DNA of 64,000 nt, taken from the NCBI RefSeq assembly GCF_019145375.1, contig NZ_JAHSTX010000001.1:843001-907000 (forward strand), in the 5' to 3' direction. Under the pieces are notes generated by a model that was not told the DNA's origin, made no database searches, and saw only the letters and a list, made by a program, of their open reading frames with translations. This stretch comes from Pseudomonas triticicola. GTDB taxonomy: Bacteria > Pseudomonadota > Gammaproteobacteria > Pseudomonadales > Pseudomonadaceae. A program made the translations under genes and the position numbers. This document shows, one piece after another, positions 31,950-44,126 of the stretch. Positions within the stretch are counted from its first letter, which is position 1. Each line of letters opens with the position of its first letter.

Positions 31950-32450
31950 TTACTCCTTCGCCTCGTTACGGCCCAAATGGAACGCCGTGACGGCTGCGGC
32001 AAGCAGCAGCATCGAGGCGAGTTCGACCACCAGCAGGTACGGGCCGAACAGGCTGATGCCCACGGCTTTCGCGTCTACGGTGGTGTGGCCGATGGCCTGG
32101 CCGCTCTGGTGAGCGAACAGCACATACAGCAGTTCGGCCAGCAGCAGCGCGGCAAGAATCACCGGTCCGGCCCAGATGCCGGGCTTGAGCCAGGTGCGTT
32201 CCTGCTGCACCGAGGCGGGACCCAGGTTGAGCATCATCACCACGAACACGAACAGCACCATGATGGCGCCGGCGTAGGCGATCACTTCCAGCACACCGGC
32301 AAACGGCGCGCCGAGGGCGAAGAAGGTCATGGCCACGGCGATCAACGAGATGATCAGGTAGAGCAGGGCGTGCACAGGGTTGGTGTTGGTGACCACACGC
32401 AGCGTGGACACCACAGCAATACCCGATGCGAAATAGAAAGCGAATTCCAT
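31950..32450 (-). CDS. nuoJ: NADH-quinone oxidoreductase subunit J
   Basis: This 166-residue complex I membrane subunit has five helices, starting MEFAFYFASGIAVVSTL. The conserved third-helix stretch AYAGAIMVLFVFVVMMLNLG, whose pi-bulge rotates during coupling, is intact. It is encoded nine bases downstream of nuoI and three bases before nuoK. Length is slightly below the enterobacterial protein but normal for pseudomonads. Confidence 0.96.
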   Translation of the reverse strand: MEFAFYFASGIAVVSTLRVVTNTNPVHALLYLIISLIAVAMTFFALGAPFAGVLEVIAYAGAIMVLFVFVVMMLNLGPASVQQERTWLKPGIWAGPVILAALLLAELLYVLFAHQSGQAIGHTTVDAKAVGISLFGPYLLVVELASMLLLAAAVTAFHLGRNEAKE

Positions 32451-32459
32451 CGTTCTTCC

Positions 32460-33008
32460 TTAAGGCAGCAAGCTCTTCACGTTGATCGGTTCGGCTTCGT
32501 TCTGCGCAGCGCCTTTCGGCTTGCCAGCGATTGCCATACCTGCAACACGATAGAAGTTGTAATCAGGGTTTTTGCCGGGGCCGGAGATCAAAAGATCTTC
32601 TTTCTCGTACACCAGGTCCTGACGTTTGAACTCGGCCATCTCGAAATCCGGGGTCAGCTGGATCGCGGTGGTCGGGCAGGCTTCCTCGCAGAGACCGCAG
32701 AAAATGCAGCGCGAGAAGTTGATCCGGAAGAAGTCCGGGTACCAGCGACCGTCTTCGGTTTCAGCTTTCTGCAGCGAGATGCAACCCACCGGGCAGGCCA
32801 CGGCGCACAGGTTGCAGGCTACGCAGCGTTCTTCGCCATCGGGGTCACGGGTCAGGACGATGCGGCCACGGTAGCGCGGCGGCAGGTAGACCTGCTCCTC
32901 GGGGTATTGCAGGGTGTCGCGCTTGCGAAAGCCATGGCCGAAGACCATGACCAGGCTGCGCAACTGGGTACCGGTACCCTTAACGATGTCGCCAATATAT
33001 TTGAACAT
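32460..33008 (-). CDS. nuoI: NADH-quinone oxidoreductase subunit I (two 4Fe-4S clusters)
   Basis: This 182-residue ferredoxin-like subunit carries electrons through clusters N6a and N6b in the peripheral arm. Two complete ligand sets are visible: [15 protein letters not shown] and [15 protein letters not shown]. The N-terminal amphipathic helix lies on the membrane. The gene is 11 bases downstream of nuoH and directly before nuoJ, in standard nuo order. Confidence 0.97.
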   Translation of the reverse strand: MFKYIGDIVKGTGTQLRSLVMVFGHGFRKRDTLQYPEEQVYLPPRYRGRIVLTRDPDGEERCVACNLCAVACPVGCISLQKAETEDGRWYPDFFRINFSRCIFCGLCEEACPTTAIQLTPDFEMAEFKRQDLVYEKEDLLISGPGKNPDYNFYRVAGMAIAGKPKGAAQNEAEPINVKSLLP

Positions 33009-33019
33009 GGGTCAAATCC

Positions 33020-34027
33020 TCACTGAACCGCAACCGCAGGCGTGTTCAACAACACAACCGCAGCGGTCACCAGCAAATTGATCAGGGTCAGTGGCAGGCA
33101 GAATTTCCAGCTGAAATCCATCACCTGGTCATAACGCGGACGCGGGATGGAAGCGCGCAGCAGGATGAACAGCATGATGAAGAACGCGGTCTTCAGTGCG
33201 AACCAGACGAAGGACAGTTGCGGCAGGATGCCGAACGGACCATGCCAGCCACCGAAGAACAGGGTGACCAGCAGCGCCGAGATCAGGATGATGCCGATGT
33301 ATTCACCGACGAAGAACATGCCCCATTTCATACCGGCGTATTCAATGTGGTAACCGTCGGCCAGTTCCTGTTCCGCTTCCGGCTGGTCGAACGGGTGACG
33401 GTGAGTCACGGCGACGCCAGCGATGAAGAAGGTACAGAAGCCGAAGAACTGCGGAATGATGAACCACAGGTTCTGCGCCTGGTACTCGACGATGTCGCGC
33501 ATGTTGAACGAGCCGACCTGGACCACGATGCCCATCAGGGCCAGGCCCATGAACACTTCGTAGGACACGGTCTGCGCCGAGGCACGCAAGCTGCCGAGAA
33601 GGGCGAACTTGTTGTTGCTCGACCAGCCGGCGAACAGCACCGCGTAGACCGACAGACCGGCCATGGCGAAGAAGAACAGCAGGCCGATGTTCAGATCCGC
33701 CACGCCCCAGGTCGGGGTGATCGGGATGATCGCAAAGGCGATCAGCAGGGCGGACATGGCCACCACCGGTGCCAAAGTGAAGATCACCTTGTCGGCAAAC
33801 GGCGGGGTCCAGTCTTCCTTGAAGAACATCTTCAGCATGTCGGCGGCGATCTGGAACATGCCGAACGGGCCAACGCGGTTCGGGCCGTAACGGTCCTGCC
33901 ACCAGCCCAGCAGGCGACGTTCGACAAAGCTGAGCAAGGCGCCTGCGACCACCACGGCCAGCAGGATCACGATGGCTTTGATGACCGTCAGGACCACATC
34001 GATCACTTCAGGGGTGAACCAGGTCAT
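33020..34027 (-). CDS. nuoH: NADH-quinone oxidoreductase subunit H
   Basis: This 335-residue membrane subunit, with about eight helices, forms much of the quinone chamber. The acidic loop [20 protein letters not shown] and the start of the first channel region [19 protein letters not shown] are conserved. Its ATG overlaps the nuoG stop by four bases (ATGA), so it is translationally coupled to nuoG. Confidence 0.97.
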   Translation of the reverse strand: MTWFTPEVIDVVLTVIKAIVILLAVVVAGALLSFVERRLLGWWQDRYGPNRVGPFGMFQIAADMLKMFFKEDWTPPFADKVIFTLAPVVAMSALLIAFAIIPITPTWGVADLNIGLLFFFAMAGLSVYAVLFAGWSSNNKFALLGSLRASAQTVSYEVFMGLALMGIVVQVGSFNMRDIVEYQAQNLWFIIPQFFGFCTFFIAGVAVTHRHPFDQPEAEQELADGYHIEYAGMKWGMFFVGEYIGIILISALLVTLFFGGWHGPFGILPQLSFVWFALKTAFFIMLFILLRASIPRPRYDQVMDFSWKFCLPLTLINLLVTAAVVLLNTPAVAVQ

Positions 34028-36738
34028 TGCGCTGCCTCCTGCAGACCGTCGACGGACACGCCGGCGAATGCCGGTGGAATGCCGGCGATGCCCGCAGGCA
34101 ATGCCACCAGACCGGCGCCCAGTTCTTCATTGATGCGCAGCGGCAGACGCAGGGTCTGGCCGGCAACGTTCAGGCTCAGCAGGGCACCGTCGTTGACGCC
34201 GAGGCGATCCGCTTCGGATTTCGCCAGCGCGACGTAAGGTACCGGAATGCGTTCCTGCACCGGGGCGGCTTTCGAAGAGTTTTCTTCGCTGCCGAACAGG
34301 TGGAAGAACGGCACGGCTTGCCAGGTACCCGGCGCCGGGTTGAACGCACGCGGCGCAGCGGCGAACCAGTTCAGCGAATCACCGGTGCTTTCGATCAGGC
34401 GTGTGCCCGGGTCGCCAGCACGAAGATGACCACCGACTTCGTCCTGGAACTTGTTCCACGCTTGTGGCGAGTTCCAGCCCGGCGACCATGCGAATGGCAC
34501 CTGCTGACGCGGTTCGGCGGAGCCTGAGTAACCTTCCATGGAGAAGGCGAACGCAGTGTCCTGGTCTTGCGGAGTGCGTGGTTCGTGAACGCTGATGTCG
34601 GCGCGCATTGCGGTGCGGCCGGAATAACGCAGCGGCTCACGGGCCAGTTTCAGACCCTTGATGCGGAAAGCAGCCGACGGTGCAGCATCGACGATACGTG
34701 CCAGTTGCGCGGTGCTCGAGGCAACGGCGGCGGTGACGTGGTCGAGTTGCGTCCAGTCGATCGGCTGGTTCAGCAGGGTCGCGCGCAGGGCGTGCAGCCA
34801 GCGCCAGCCTTCGTGCACCAGAATGCTCGCGTCCATGTATTGCGGATCGAAAACCTGGAAGAAGCGCTGAGCGCGGCCTTCCTGGCTGACCAGCGTACCG
34901 TCGCCCTCGGCGAAGCTCGCCGCTGGCAGAACCAGGTGCGCGCGATCAGTGGTGGCGGTTTTCTGATGGTCAGCGACGATCACCACTTTCGCGGCGTTCA
35001 GTGCGGCATCGACCTTGGCTTTGGCGGTGCGGGTGTAGAGATCGTTTTCCAGCACGACGATAGCGTCGGCCTTGCCATCGATGACCGCTTGCAGCGCGGC
35101 GTCGACCGATTCGCCACCGAGCATGGCCAGGCCGAGGCTGTTGGCTTCCGGCACGATCAGGCTGATCGAACCGTTCTTCTCGCGTAGCTTCAAAGCCTTG
35201 GCGATGTTCGCGGCAGCTTCGATCAGGGCTTTGGAGCCCAGCGAAGTACCGGCGATGATCAGCGGACGCTTGGCGGCGAGCAGGGCATCGGCGATGCGCT
35301 GCGCCAGTTTCAGGGCTTCGGTGTCCAGACCTTCAACGGCCGGAGCGCTGGCATCCAGCGCGTGAGCCACGGCGAAACCGATGCGTGCCAGGTCATCCGG
35401 AGCTGCGTGTACGCATTCTTCAGCGACGTCATCGAGCTTGGTTTCGGCGAGGCTGGCGATGAACAGCGGGTTCAGCGCGTGCTGGCCGATGTTCTTCACC
35501 GCCGCGTCGAGCCAAGGCTGGACGCGCATGGCTTCGGCCATGTCTTCAGCCTTGCCCTTGACCGACTGACGCAGAGCCAGCGCCATACGCGCGGCGGTCT
35601 GGGTCAGGTCTTCACCGAGGACGAAGATCGCGTCGTGGTCTTCGATGTCGCGCATGTTCGGCACTGGCAGCGGGCTGTCGTTCAGCACTTGCAGGACCAG
35701 ACGGATGCGCTCCAGTTCGGAGGCTTCGATACCCGAATAGAAGTGCTCGGCACCAACCAGTTCGCGCAACGCGTAGTTGCTTTCGAGGCTGGCACGCGGC
35801 GAACCGATACCGACGATGTTGCGCCCGCGCAGCAGGTCGGCGGCTTTGTCCAGCGCAGCGTCGAGGCCGAGCTTGGTGCCATCGGCCAGCAGCGGCTGAC
35901 GTGGACGGTCGGTGCGGTTGACGTAGCCATAACCGAAACGGCCACGGTCGCAGAGGAAATACTGGTTCACCGAACCGTTGAAACGGTTTTCGATGCGACG
36001 CAGCTCACCGTAACGCTCGCCCGGGGAAATGTTGCAACCGCTTGAGCAGCCATGGCAGATGCTCGGGGCGAACTGCATGTCCCACTTGCGGTTGTAGCGC
36101 TCGGAGTGAGTCTTGTCGGTGAACACACCTGTCGGGCAGACCTCGGTGAGGTTGCCGGAGAACTCGCTTTCGAGGGTGCCGTCTTCAACGCGACCGAAGT
36201 ACACGTTGTCGTGGGCGCCAAACACACCGAGGTCGGTGCCGCCGGCGTAGTCCTTGTAGAAACGCACGCAGCGGTAGCAAGCGATGCAGCGGTTCATTTC
36301 GTGGGAAATGAACGGGCCGAGTTGCTGGTTCTGGTGGGTGCGTTTGCTGAAGCGATAACGGCGCTCGTTGTGGCCGGTCATCACTGTCATGTCTTGCAAG
36401 TGGCAGTGACCGCCTTCCTCGCACACCGGGCAGTCGTGCGGGTGGTTGGTCATCAGCCATTCGACAACACTGGCGCGGAACGCCTTGGATTCTTCATCGT
36501 CGATGGAGATCCAGGTGTTGTCGGTGGCCGGGGTCATGCAGGACATGACGATACGACCACGGGTGTCGTTCTCGTCGGTGTACTGCTTGACCGCGCACTG
36601 GCGGCAGGCCCCGACGCTACCGAGCGCGGGGTGCCAGCAGAAATATGGAATGTCGAGGCCCAGCGACAGACATGCCTGTAACAGGTTGTCTGCCCCGTCG
36701 ACTTCGAGCGCTTTGCCGTCTACGTGGATAGTGGCCAT
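34024..36738 (-). CDS. nuoG: NADH-quinone oxidoreductase subunit G
   Basis: This 904-residue subunit carries most of the iron-sulphur clusters of the peripheral arm. Cluster ligands are visible near the N-terminus: [18 protein letters not shown] for 2Fe-2S N1b, [16 protein letters not shown] for N5, [10 protein letters not shown] for N4 and CHGCSSGCN for N7. The rest is a molybdopterin-oxidoreductase-like fold without a cofactor, and the C-terminal part is less conserved. A 136-bp gap with two hairpins separates it from nuoF, the largest gap in the operon. Its stop overlaps the nuoH start. Confidence 0.97.
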   Translation of the reverse strand: MATIHVDGKALEVDGADNLLQACLSLGLDIPYFCWHPALGSVGACRQCAVKQYTDENDTRGRIVMSCMTPATDNTWISIDDEESKAFRASVVEWLMTNHPHDCPVCEEGGHCHLQDMTVMTGHNERRYRFSKRTHQNQQLGPFISHEMNRCIACYRCVRFYKDYAGGTDLGVFGAHDNVYFGRVEDGTLESEFSGNLTEVCPTGVFTDKTHSERYNRKWDMQFAPSICHGCSSGCNISPGERYGELRRIENRFNGSVNQYFLCDRGRFGYGYVNRTDRPRQPLLADGTKLGLDAALDKAADLLRGRNIVGIGSPRASLESNYALRELVGAEHFYSGIEASELERIRLVLQVLNDSPLPVPNMRDIEDHDAIFVLGEDLTQTAARMALALRQSVKGKAEDMAEAMRVQPWLDAAVKNIGQHALNPLFIASLAETKLDDVAEECVHAAPDDLARIGFAVAHALDASAPAVEGLDTEALKLAQRIADALLAAKRPLIIAGTSLGSKALIEAAANIAKALKLREKNGSISLIVPEANSLGLAMLGGESVDAALQAVIDGKADAIVVLENDLYTRTAKAKVDAALNAAKVVIVADHQKTATTDRAHLVLPAASFAEGDGTLVSQEGRAQRFFQVFDPQYMDASILVHEGWRWLHALRATLLNQPIDWTQLDHVTAAVASSTAQLARIVDAAPSAAFRIKGLKLAREPLRYSGRTAMRADISVHEPRTPQDQDTAFAFSMEGYSGSAEPRQQVPFAWSPGWNSPQAWNKFQDEVGGHLRAGDPGTRLIESTGDSLNWFAAAPRAFNPAPGTWQAVPFFHLFGSEENSSKAAPVQERIPVPYVALAKSEADRLGVNDGALLSLNVAGQTLRLPLRINEELGAGLVALPAGIAGIPPAFAGVSVDGLQEAAQ

Positions 36739-36797
36739 GGTTCAAAGGTCTTCGTTGGCCCGGTGTCAGCGGGCGTGGCTAATGGAATCTTGTTATG

Positions 36798-36866
36798 CGT
36801 CCGAATCCAAACAGCCCCGAGGGGCGTCATCGGACGAAAGGCGAAGGGCACGGACCCTTCGCCTTT
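36798..36866 (-). promoter_or_regulatory. Two consecutive hairpins between nuoF and nuoG
   Basis: A perfect 12-bp stem at 36837-36866 (AAAGGCGAAGGG, loop CACGGA, CCCTTCGCCTTT) follows the nuoF stop by eight bases. A second stem of CGTCCGA and TCGGACG at 36798-36836 comes next in the transcript. In the nuo direction no T run beyond the stem's own TTT follows, so a full terminator is unlikely. Partial attenuation or RNA processing that changes subunit ratios is possible but inferred. Confidence 0.6.
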
Positions 36867-36874
36867 TTAAGCGT

Positions 36875-38230
36875 TTACGCGCCGACTACGATCGGCCTTG
36901 CCAGAGGCGGGACGGCGGCGCTGACAGGCGCGATACCGGCTTCGAACTCTGGACGGAAGTATTTGATCGCGCTGCCCAGCGGCTCCACGGCTCCCGGTGC
37001 GTGAGCACAGAAGGTCTTGCCCGGGCCGAGGAAACCGACCAGACCCAGCAGGGTCTCGATGTCGCCCGGCTGGCCCTTGCCCTGTTCGATGGCCATCAGC
37101 AGCTTGACGCTCCATGGCAGGCCATCACGGCACGGTGTGCAGAAACCGCAGGATTCGCGAGCGAAGAACTGCTCCATGTTGCGCAGCAGCGAGACCATGT
37201 TGACGCTGTCATCCACCGCCATCGCCAGACCGGTACCCATACGGGTGCCCACTTTTGCGATGCCGCCGGCATACATTTGTGCGTCGAGGTGCTCGGGCAG
37301 GAGGAAACCGGTACCGGCGCCGCCTGGCTGCCAGGCCTTGAGCTTGAAGCCGTCGCGCATGCCGCCGGCGTAGTCTTCGAACAGTTCACGACCGGTGACG
37401 CCGAATGGCAGTTCCCACAGGCCCGGGTTCTTGACCTTGCCGGAGAAGCCCATGAGCTTGGTGCCCATGTCTTCGGAACCTTCGCGGGCCAACGATTTGT
37501 ACCAGTCAACGCCGTCGGCAATGATCGCCGGCACGTTGCACAGGGTTTCGACGTTGTTCACGCAGGTCGGCTTGCCCCACACGCCCACGGCGGCAGGGAA
37601 GGGCGGCTTGGAGCGCGGGTTGGCGCGGCGGCCTTCGAGGGAGTTGATCAGTGCGGTTTCTTCACCGCAGATGTAACGCCCGGCGCCGGTGTGGACGAAC
37701 AGCTCGAAATCGAAGCCGCTGCCCAGAATGTTTTTACCCAAAAGGCCAGCAGCCTTGGCTTCTTCCACGGCACGGTTCAAGTGCTTGGCGGCGGTGGTGT
37801 ATTCGCCGCGCAGGAAGATGTAGCCACGGTAGGTTTTCAGTGCACGGGCACTGATCAGCATGCCTTCGATCAGCAGATGGGGCAGTTGCTCCATCAGCAT
37901 GCGGTCTTTCCAGGTGTTCGGCTCCATTTCATCCGCGTTGCACAGCAGGTAGCGGATGTTGATGGATTCGTCCTTGGGCATCAGGCCCCACTTCACGCCA
38001 GTGGGGAAGCCGGCGCCGCCGCGACCCTTGAGGCCAGCGTCTTTGACGGTCTGGACGATCGCGTCCTGATCCATCTCGGCGAAGGCCTTGCGTGCAGCGG
38101 CGTAACCGTTCTTGGCCTGGTATTCGTCGAGCCACACGGCTTCGCCGTCATCACGCAGACGCCAGGTCAGCGGGTGTGTCTCGGCCGAACGCTGGATGCG
38201 GTTGGCTGGACCAAAAGATGTCAGGGTCAT
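36875..38230 (-). CDS. nuoF: NADH-quinone oxidoreductase subunit F (FMN, NADH site)
   Basis: This 451-residue subunit oxidises NADH with FMN and passes electrons to 4Fe-4S cluster N3. The glycine-rich NADH/FMN stretch [16 protein letters not shown], the FMN-site [14 protein letters not shown] and the cluster motif [12 protein letters not shown] are intact. ATG 38230 overlaps the nuoE stop (ATGA). Its 3' end is followed by two hairpins before nuoG. Confidence 0.97.
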   Translation of the reverse strand: MTLTSFGPANRIQRSAETHPLTWRLRDDGEAVWLDEYQAKNGYAAARKAFAEMDQDAIVQTVKDAGLKGRGGAGFPTGVKWGLMPKDESINIRYLLCNADEMEPNTWKDRMLMEQLPHLLIEGMLISARALKTYRGYIFLRGEYTTAAKHLNRAVEEAKAAGLLGKNILGSGFDFELFVHTGAGRYICGEETALINSLEGRRANPRSKPPFPAAVGVWGKPTCVNNVETLCNVPAIIADGVDWYKSLAREGSEDMGTKLMGFSGKVKNPGLWELPFGVTGRELFEDYAGGMRDGFKLKAWQPGGAGTGFLLPEHLDAQMYAGGIAKVGTRMGTGLAMAVDDSVNMVSLLRNMEQFFARESCGFCTPCRDGLPWSVKLLMAIEQGKGQPGDIETLLGLVGFLGPGKTFCAHAPGAVEPLGSAIKYFRPEFEAGIAPVSAAVPPLARPIVVGA

Positions 38231-38724
38231 ACGTAGCCCTCGAGCAGTTTGGCCACGCCAGCAGGCTGCACGTCGCCAAAGGTGTCGTCGTCAATCATCA
38301 GCGCCGGTGCCTTGTCGCAGTTGCCGAGGCAGCAGACAGGCAGCAGGGTGAAACGACCGTCGGCGGTGGTCTGACCCAGGCCGATGCCCAGATTGTTCTG
38401 GATTTCGCTGACCACCGACTCGTGGCCACCGATGTAGCAGACCATGCTGTCGCAGACGCGAATGATGTGGCGGCCGACCGGTTGACGGAAGATCTGGCTG
38501 TAGAACGTCGCCACACCTTCAACGTCGCTGGCCGGGATGCCGAGGATCTCGCCGATCGCGTAGAGGGCGCCATCCGGCACCCAGCCGCGTTCCTTCTGAA
38601 CGATCTTCAGGGCTTCGATCGACGCCGCGCGCGGGTCTTCGTAGTGATGCAACTCGTGCTCAATGGCCGAGCGCTCGGTTTCACTCAAGGTGAAACGGTC
38701 TGTCTGGATAAGCGTGCTGTTCAT
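38227..38724 (-). CDS. nuoE: NADH-quinone oxidoreductase subunit E (2Fe-2S)
   Basis: This 165-residue thioredoxin-like subunit binds cluster N1a. The four cysteine ligands lie in [12 protein letters not shown] and [11 protein letters not shown]. It works with NuoF and NuoG in the NADH dehydrogenase module. The gene begins two bases after nuoCD and overlaps nuoF by four bases, so E and F are coupled, in line with their one-to-one assembly. Confidence 0.97.
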   Translation of the reverse strand: MNSTLIQTDRFTLSETERSAIEHELHHYEDPRAASIEALKIVQKERGWVPDGALYAIGEILGIPASDVEGVATFYSQIFRQPVGRHIIRVCDSMVCYIGGHESVVSEIQNNLGIGLGQTTADGRFTLLPVCCLGNCDKAPALMIDDDTFGDVQPAGVAKLLEGYV

Positions 38725-38726
38725 GC

Positions 38727-40580
<1,854 letters not shown>

Positions 40581-41255
40581 TCAGACTTCGTCAGGGCTGC
40601 GCAGATTGGTGACTGCGATTCGCTGTTCACGGCGCTGTTCCTTCTGCGATGGCATGTCGGCGCGGTACACGCCTTGATCACCAACGACCCAGGAAAGCGG
40701 ACGACGCTCCTGTCCAATCGATTCCTGCAACAGCATCAAGCCTTGCAGAAATGCTTCCGGACGGGGCGGGCAGCCAGGTACGTAGACGTCCACGGGCAGG
40801 AACTTGTCCACCCCTTGAACCACGGAGTAGATGTCGTACATGCCGCCGGAGTTGGCGCACGAACCCATGGAGATAACCCATTTAGGCTCGAGCATTTGCT
40901 CGTAGAGACGCTGGATGATCGGCGCCATCTTGATGAAGCAGGTACCGGCGATAACCATGAAGTCGGCCTGACGCGGCGAGGCCCGGATCACTTCGGCGCC
41001 AAAGCGCGCAATGTCGTGGGGCGCCGTGAAGGCGGTGGTCATTTCCACGTAGCAGCACGACAGGCCGAAGTTGTACGGCCACAGGGAGTTTTTACGTCCC
41101 CAGTTGACCGCGCCACTCAGCACGTCTTCCAGCTTGCCCATGAAAATGTTTTTGTGGACTTGATCTTCTAACGGATCGGCAACGGTTTCCCGCTGGCCAA
41201 TCGGATACTGCTCGTTAGGAGCATCGGGGTCGATCCTGGTGAGATTGTATTGCAT
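40581..41255 (-). CDS. nuoB: NADH-quinone oxidoreductase subunit B (cluster N2)
   Basis: This 224-residue subunit binds the terminal 4Fe-4S cluster N2 next to the quinone pocket. The tandem cysteines lie in [12 protein letters not shown], and the other ligands in MGSCANSGG and [14 protein letters not shown] 41255 gives [16 protein letters not shown], the usual Pseudomonas start, with GAGG about eight bases upstream; a TTG two codons earlier is less likely. It follows nuoA by ten bases. Confidence 0.97.
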   Translation of the reverse strand: MQYNLTRIDPDAPNEQYPIGQRETVADPLEDQVHKNIFMGKLEDVLSGAVNWGRKNSLWPYNFGLSCCYVEMTTAFTAPHDIARFGAEVIRASPRQADFMVIAGTCFIKMAPIIQRLYEQMLEPKWVISMGSCANSGGMYDIYSVVQGVDKFLPVDVYVPGCPPRPEAFLQGLMLLQESIGQERRPLSWVVGDQGVYRADMPSQKEQRREQRIAVTNLRSPDEV

Positions 41256-41265
41256 TGCCAAAGCC

Positions 41266-41679
41266 TCATTGTTTCAGCTTCGCCTGCCGCTTGCGACGAG
41301 CTTCCGGAGCCCAGTCAAGGGCGCCCACTCGGAACAGGTAGACAAGACCTGCCAACAGAATTGCTATGAAAACGAGAGCTTCGACGAATCCGGTCCAGCC
41401 GCTTTCGCGGACGGACACAGACCATGCAAAGAGAAAGAGGGCTTCGATATCGAAGATCACGAAGAGTATCGCGACCAGATAGAATTTGGCTGAGAGCCGC
41501 AAGCGGGCGCCACCGGTAGGTAGCATGCCCGACTCGAACGGTTCGTTTTTGCTGCGACCCCAGGCTTTTGACCCGAGGAGGCTGGAGACGCCAAGCATGA
41601 AGGCACACAGGCCGACGACACCCAGAAGGAAAATGGCAAAGCCCCAGTTGTGGGCCATGAGTCCTGTCGCTTCGGGCAT
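41266..41679 (-). CDS. nuoA: NADH-quinone oxidoreductase subunit A
   Basis: This 137-residue membrane subunit has three helices and is the first gene of the operon. Family stretches [20 protein letters not shown] and [20 protein letters not shown] are intact, including the acidic residues near the quinone channel. I place the start at ATG 41679 ([14 protein letters not shown]), preceded by AAGGA. The open frame extends 35 codons further upstream but that part runs through the leader and is not conserved in type. Confidence 0.96.
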   Translation of the reverse strand: MPEATGLMAHNWGFAIFLLGVVGLCAFMLGVSSLLGSKAWGRSKNEPFESGMLPTGGARLRLSAKFYLVAILFVIFDIEALFLFAWSVSVRESGWTGFVEALVFIAILLAGLVYLFRVGALDWAPEARRKRQAKLKQ

Positions 41680-41767
41680 GCTGGTAATCCTTAACAGAGA
41701 GCAAAGGTCTCTGAGCTTGATAAAGAAATAAGGCAGTGACGATATGTCGCAGCAATCAATCGGGCTG

Positions 41768-41796
41768 ATTTTATGGCTAAACACCCGGCAAGTAAA
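41768..41796 (-). promoter_or_regulatory. Sigma-70-type promoter of the nuo operon
   Basis: On the minus strand TTTACT (41791-41796), a 17-bp spacer and TAAAAT (41768-41773) match the -35 and -10 consensus at four and five of six positions. Transcription would start near 41760, leaving a leader of about 80 bases before nuoA. The rest of the gap up to 42100 is AT-richer and shows no further site that I can assign with confidence. Confidence 0.55.
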
Positions 41797-42101
41797 ATTC
41801 CAAAGGCGAAATTATTTACCGGATTAAGGACATAGCGTCTCCTGAAGGCGCTGCGGCCCATGCGTTGCGGGCATTAGCCGGTTTTCCATCAATTATGTTT
41901 TGTAGAGTTTGTAACGAACATAGTTGCGGCTAAATGATAATTGATATCGTTTGGCGTGGTTTTGTAACTGTTTAACGAGTGAGTGGCTGGGAAGTTGTCT
42001 TACTTGCGCGTTACTGCAAGTAGCGAAGCCTACCGTTTTAACGGAAATTTCTGACGCTTGTAGCGCTTCAGATCAATGTTTCGTCTCGCGGCTGACGGTA
42101 G

Positions 42102-42198
42102 CCCTGTGGGAGCGAGCCTGCTCGCGAAAGCGGTGGATCAGCCTCCAGATGTGCAAGCTGACTTATCGCCTTCGCGAGCAGGCTCGCTCCCACAGGGG
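42102..42198. repeat. Inverted REP pair
   Basis: A forward arm (CCCTGTGGGAGCGAGCCTGC) and an inverted arm (CGAGCAGGCTCGCTCCCACA) lie about 40 bp apart, in the same orientation as the pair at 4114. It lies between the nuo promoter and the aceA terminator. Confidence 0.92.
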
Positions 42199-42228
42199 AT
42201 TTGTAGTGTCTTTGAGATTCCAACAGGC

Positions 42229-42257
42229 AAAAAAACGCCCCGATCCAGTCGGGGCGT
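42229..42257 (-). terminator. Intrinsic terminator of aceA
   Basis: On the minus strand CGCCCCGA, a five-base loop and TCGGGGCG form an 8-bp stem followed by seven T. It lies about 70 bp after the aceA stop. Confidence 0.93.
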
Positions 42258-42325
42258 CAGTCTTGCGGCTCTGCGGTTAGCTTTTTATTCGATCCGCAAA
42301 GGCCGTTTGCTCAGGTGAAGCCGAA

Positions 42326-43651
42326 TCAGTGGAACTGTTCTTCTTCGGTCGAACCGGTCAGCGCGGTCACCGAGGACGAGCCGCCCTGGATCACGGTGGT
42401 CATGTCGTCGAAGTAGCCAGTGCCCACTTCCTGCTGGTGCGCAACGAAGGTGTAACCCTTGGCGGCGTCAGCGAATTCCTGCTCTTGCAGCTTCACGTAG
42501 GCAGTCATGTCGTTGCGGGCGTAGTCGTGCGCCAGGTTGAACATGCTGTGCCACATGTTGTGAATGCCGGCCAGGGTGATGAACTGGTGCTTGTAGCCCA
42601 TGGCGGACAGTTCGCGCTGGAACTTGGCGATGGTCGCGTCGTCCAGGTTCTTCTTCCAGTTGAAGGAAGGCGAGCAGTTGTACGACAGCAGCTGGTCCGG
42701 GTATTCCTTCTTGATCGCTTCAGCGAAGCGACGGGCTTCTTCCAGATCCGGCTTGGCGGTTTCGCACCAGATCAGGTCGGCGTACGGTGCGTAAGCCAGG
42801 CCACGGGCGATCGCTTGATCCAGACCGGCACGTACCTTGTAGAAACCTTCCTGAGTACGCTCGCCGGTCACGAATGGCTGATCGTACGGGTCGCAGTCGG
42901 AGGTCAGCAGGTCAGCCGCGTTGGCGTCGGTGCGGGCCAGAATGATGGTCGGCGTGCCTGCAACGTCAGCCGCCAGACGGGCAGCGGTCAGCTTCTGCAC
43001 GGCTTCCTGGGTCGGTACCAGAACCTTGCCGCCCATGTGGCCGCATTTTTTCACCGAAGCCAGTTGGTCTTCGAAGTGAACGCCAGCGGCGCCTGCTTCG
43101 ATCATGCTCTTCATCAGCTCGTAGGCGTTGAGTACGCCGCCGAAACCGGCTTCAGCGTCGGCCACGATTGGTGCGAAGTAGTCGATGTAGCCATCGTCGC
43201 CCGGGTTCTTGCCGGCCTTCCACTGGATCTGGTCAGCACGACGGAACGAGTTGTTGATGCGCTTGACCACGGTTGGCACCGAGTCCACCGGGTACAACGA
43301 CTGGTCCGGGTACATCGATTCTGCGGAGTTGTTGTCCGCAGCCACCTGCCAGCCGGACAGGTAGATCGCCTGGATACCGGCCTTGACCTGCTGAACAGCC
43401 TGGCCGCCGGTCAGGGCGCCCATGCAGTTGACGAAATCTTTCTCTGGACGGAAGGACGGCTTGGCACCTTGGGTCACCAGGTTCCACAGCTTCTCGGCGC
43501 CCATCTTCGCGAAGGTGTGCTCTGGCTGAACCGAGCCACGCAGGCGGACCACGTCGGCAGCGGAGTAAGTGCGAGTCACGCCTTTCCAGCGCGGGTTCTC
43601 GGCCCAGTCTTTTTCGAGGGCTGCAATTTGCTGTTCGCGTGTCAGTGCCAT
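42326..43651 (-). CDS. aceA: Isocitrate lyase
   Basis: This 441-residue enzyme of the glyoxylate shunt splits isocitrate into glyoxylate and succinate. The active-site motif KKCGHMGGK, with the catalytic cysteine, is intact, as are the substrate-binding stretches ADAEAGFGG and NCSPSFNW. The length matches the short enterobacterial-type enzyme; P. aeruginosa carries a longer form of about 530 residues at the corresponding locus. The gene is monocistronic, with its own terminator and a 475-bp upstream gap. Two isocitrate dehydrogenase genes lie about 7-10 kb downstream, so the competing routes for isocitrate are close together. Confidence 0.97.
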   Translation of the reverse strand: MALTREQQIAALEKDWAENPRWKGVTRTYSAADVVRLRGSVQPEHTFAKMGAEKLWNLVTQGAKPSFRPEKDFVNCMGALTGGQAVQQVKAGIQAIYLSGWQVAADNNSAESMYPDQSLYPVDSVPTVVKRINNSFRRADQIQWKAGKNPGDDGYIDYFAPIVADAEAGFGGVLNAYELMKSMIEAGAAGVHFEDQLASVKKCGHMGGKVLVPTQEAVQKLTAARLAADVAGTPTIILARTDANAADLLTSDCDPYDQPFVTGERTQEGFYKVRAGLDQAIARGLAYAPYADLIWCETAKPDLEEARRFAEAIKKEYPDQLLSYNCSPSFNWKKNLDDATIAKFQRELSAMGYKHQFITLAGIHNMWHSMFNLAHDYARNDMTAYVKLQEQEFADAAKGYTFVAHQQEVGTGYFDDMTTVIQGGSSSVTALTGSTEEEQFH

Positions 43652-43837
43652 GGAGATAAACCTCGTCGCGTCTTTTATGAAAAGTTGTTCTGCGGTGGAA
43701 AATTCCTGCGCTCGCTGACCAGAAGCTTAGGTGGTCAAGTCGGATTCGGCGGGGTAGGCGACGGGATGAACGATGGGCTCGAGGGGAAGTGAGCAGGTAG
43801 TGGCGGACTGCGGGGCGCATGCGGGCGTCGTGGGCCT

Positions 43838-44046
43838 TTATACGGACAACAGCGTGAAGCCGGGTTACCTAAATACGCTTCCGTCCCTCGGGACAACTTC
43901 GTTCCAGTCGGCAACCTCGTCAAACACACCTTGTGGGCGGTACAGACACGAAACGGCTCGCGGGGTAGGTGCGAGCGGCGCTTCGAAGGCCCTTGCCAGG
44001 GCCTCTGATTAGCGGGAGCGAGGCCATCATGCCTTCGCTTTTTTTT
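43838..44046 (+). ncRNA. Candidate structured RNA divergent from aceA
   Basis: Within the 475-bp gap upstream of aceA the plus strand carries a series of stems: GTCC/GGAC at 43883-43894, GCTCGC/GCGAGC at 43956-43976, AGGCCCT/AGGGCCT at 43987-44004 and a final AGCGAGG/CCTTCGCT stem at 44017-44039. The last stem runs into eight T, as in an intrinsic terminator. No protein-coding frame of normal character is present. A -10-like TATACG lies near 43838, but I see no good -35. This could be a small RNA of about 200 bases; expression is not shown. Confidence 0.35.
44017..44046 (+). terminator. Terminator-like hairpin, plus strand
   Basis: AGCGAGG pairs with CCTTCGCT (one G-T pair) and is followed by T39-T46. 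No annotated plus-strand gene precedes it, which suggests an unannotated transcript. A separate 9-bp stem, GTAGTGCTT/AAGCACTAC, follows at 44062-44085. Confidence 0.6.
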
Positions 44047-44126
44047 CGCGTCAAACGTTTTGTAGTGCTTTTTTTCAAGCACTACATCTTTCGTCTAATA
44101 CGACTAATCAGTCAGTTTTCGGTGCT

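Noticed and set aside
41930..41960. FNR/ANR box upstream of nuo (ATAATTGATATCG)
   Set aside because: Only one TTGAT half-site is present; the inverted partner ATCAA at the required four-base spacing is absent.
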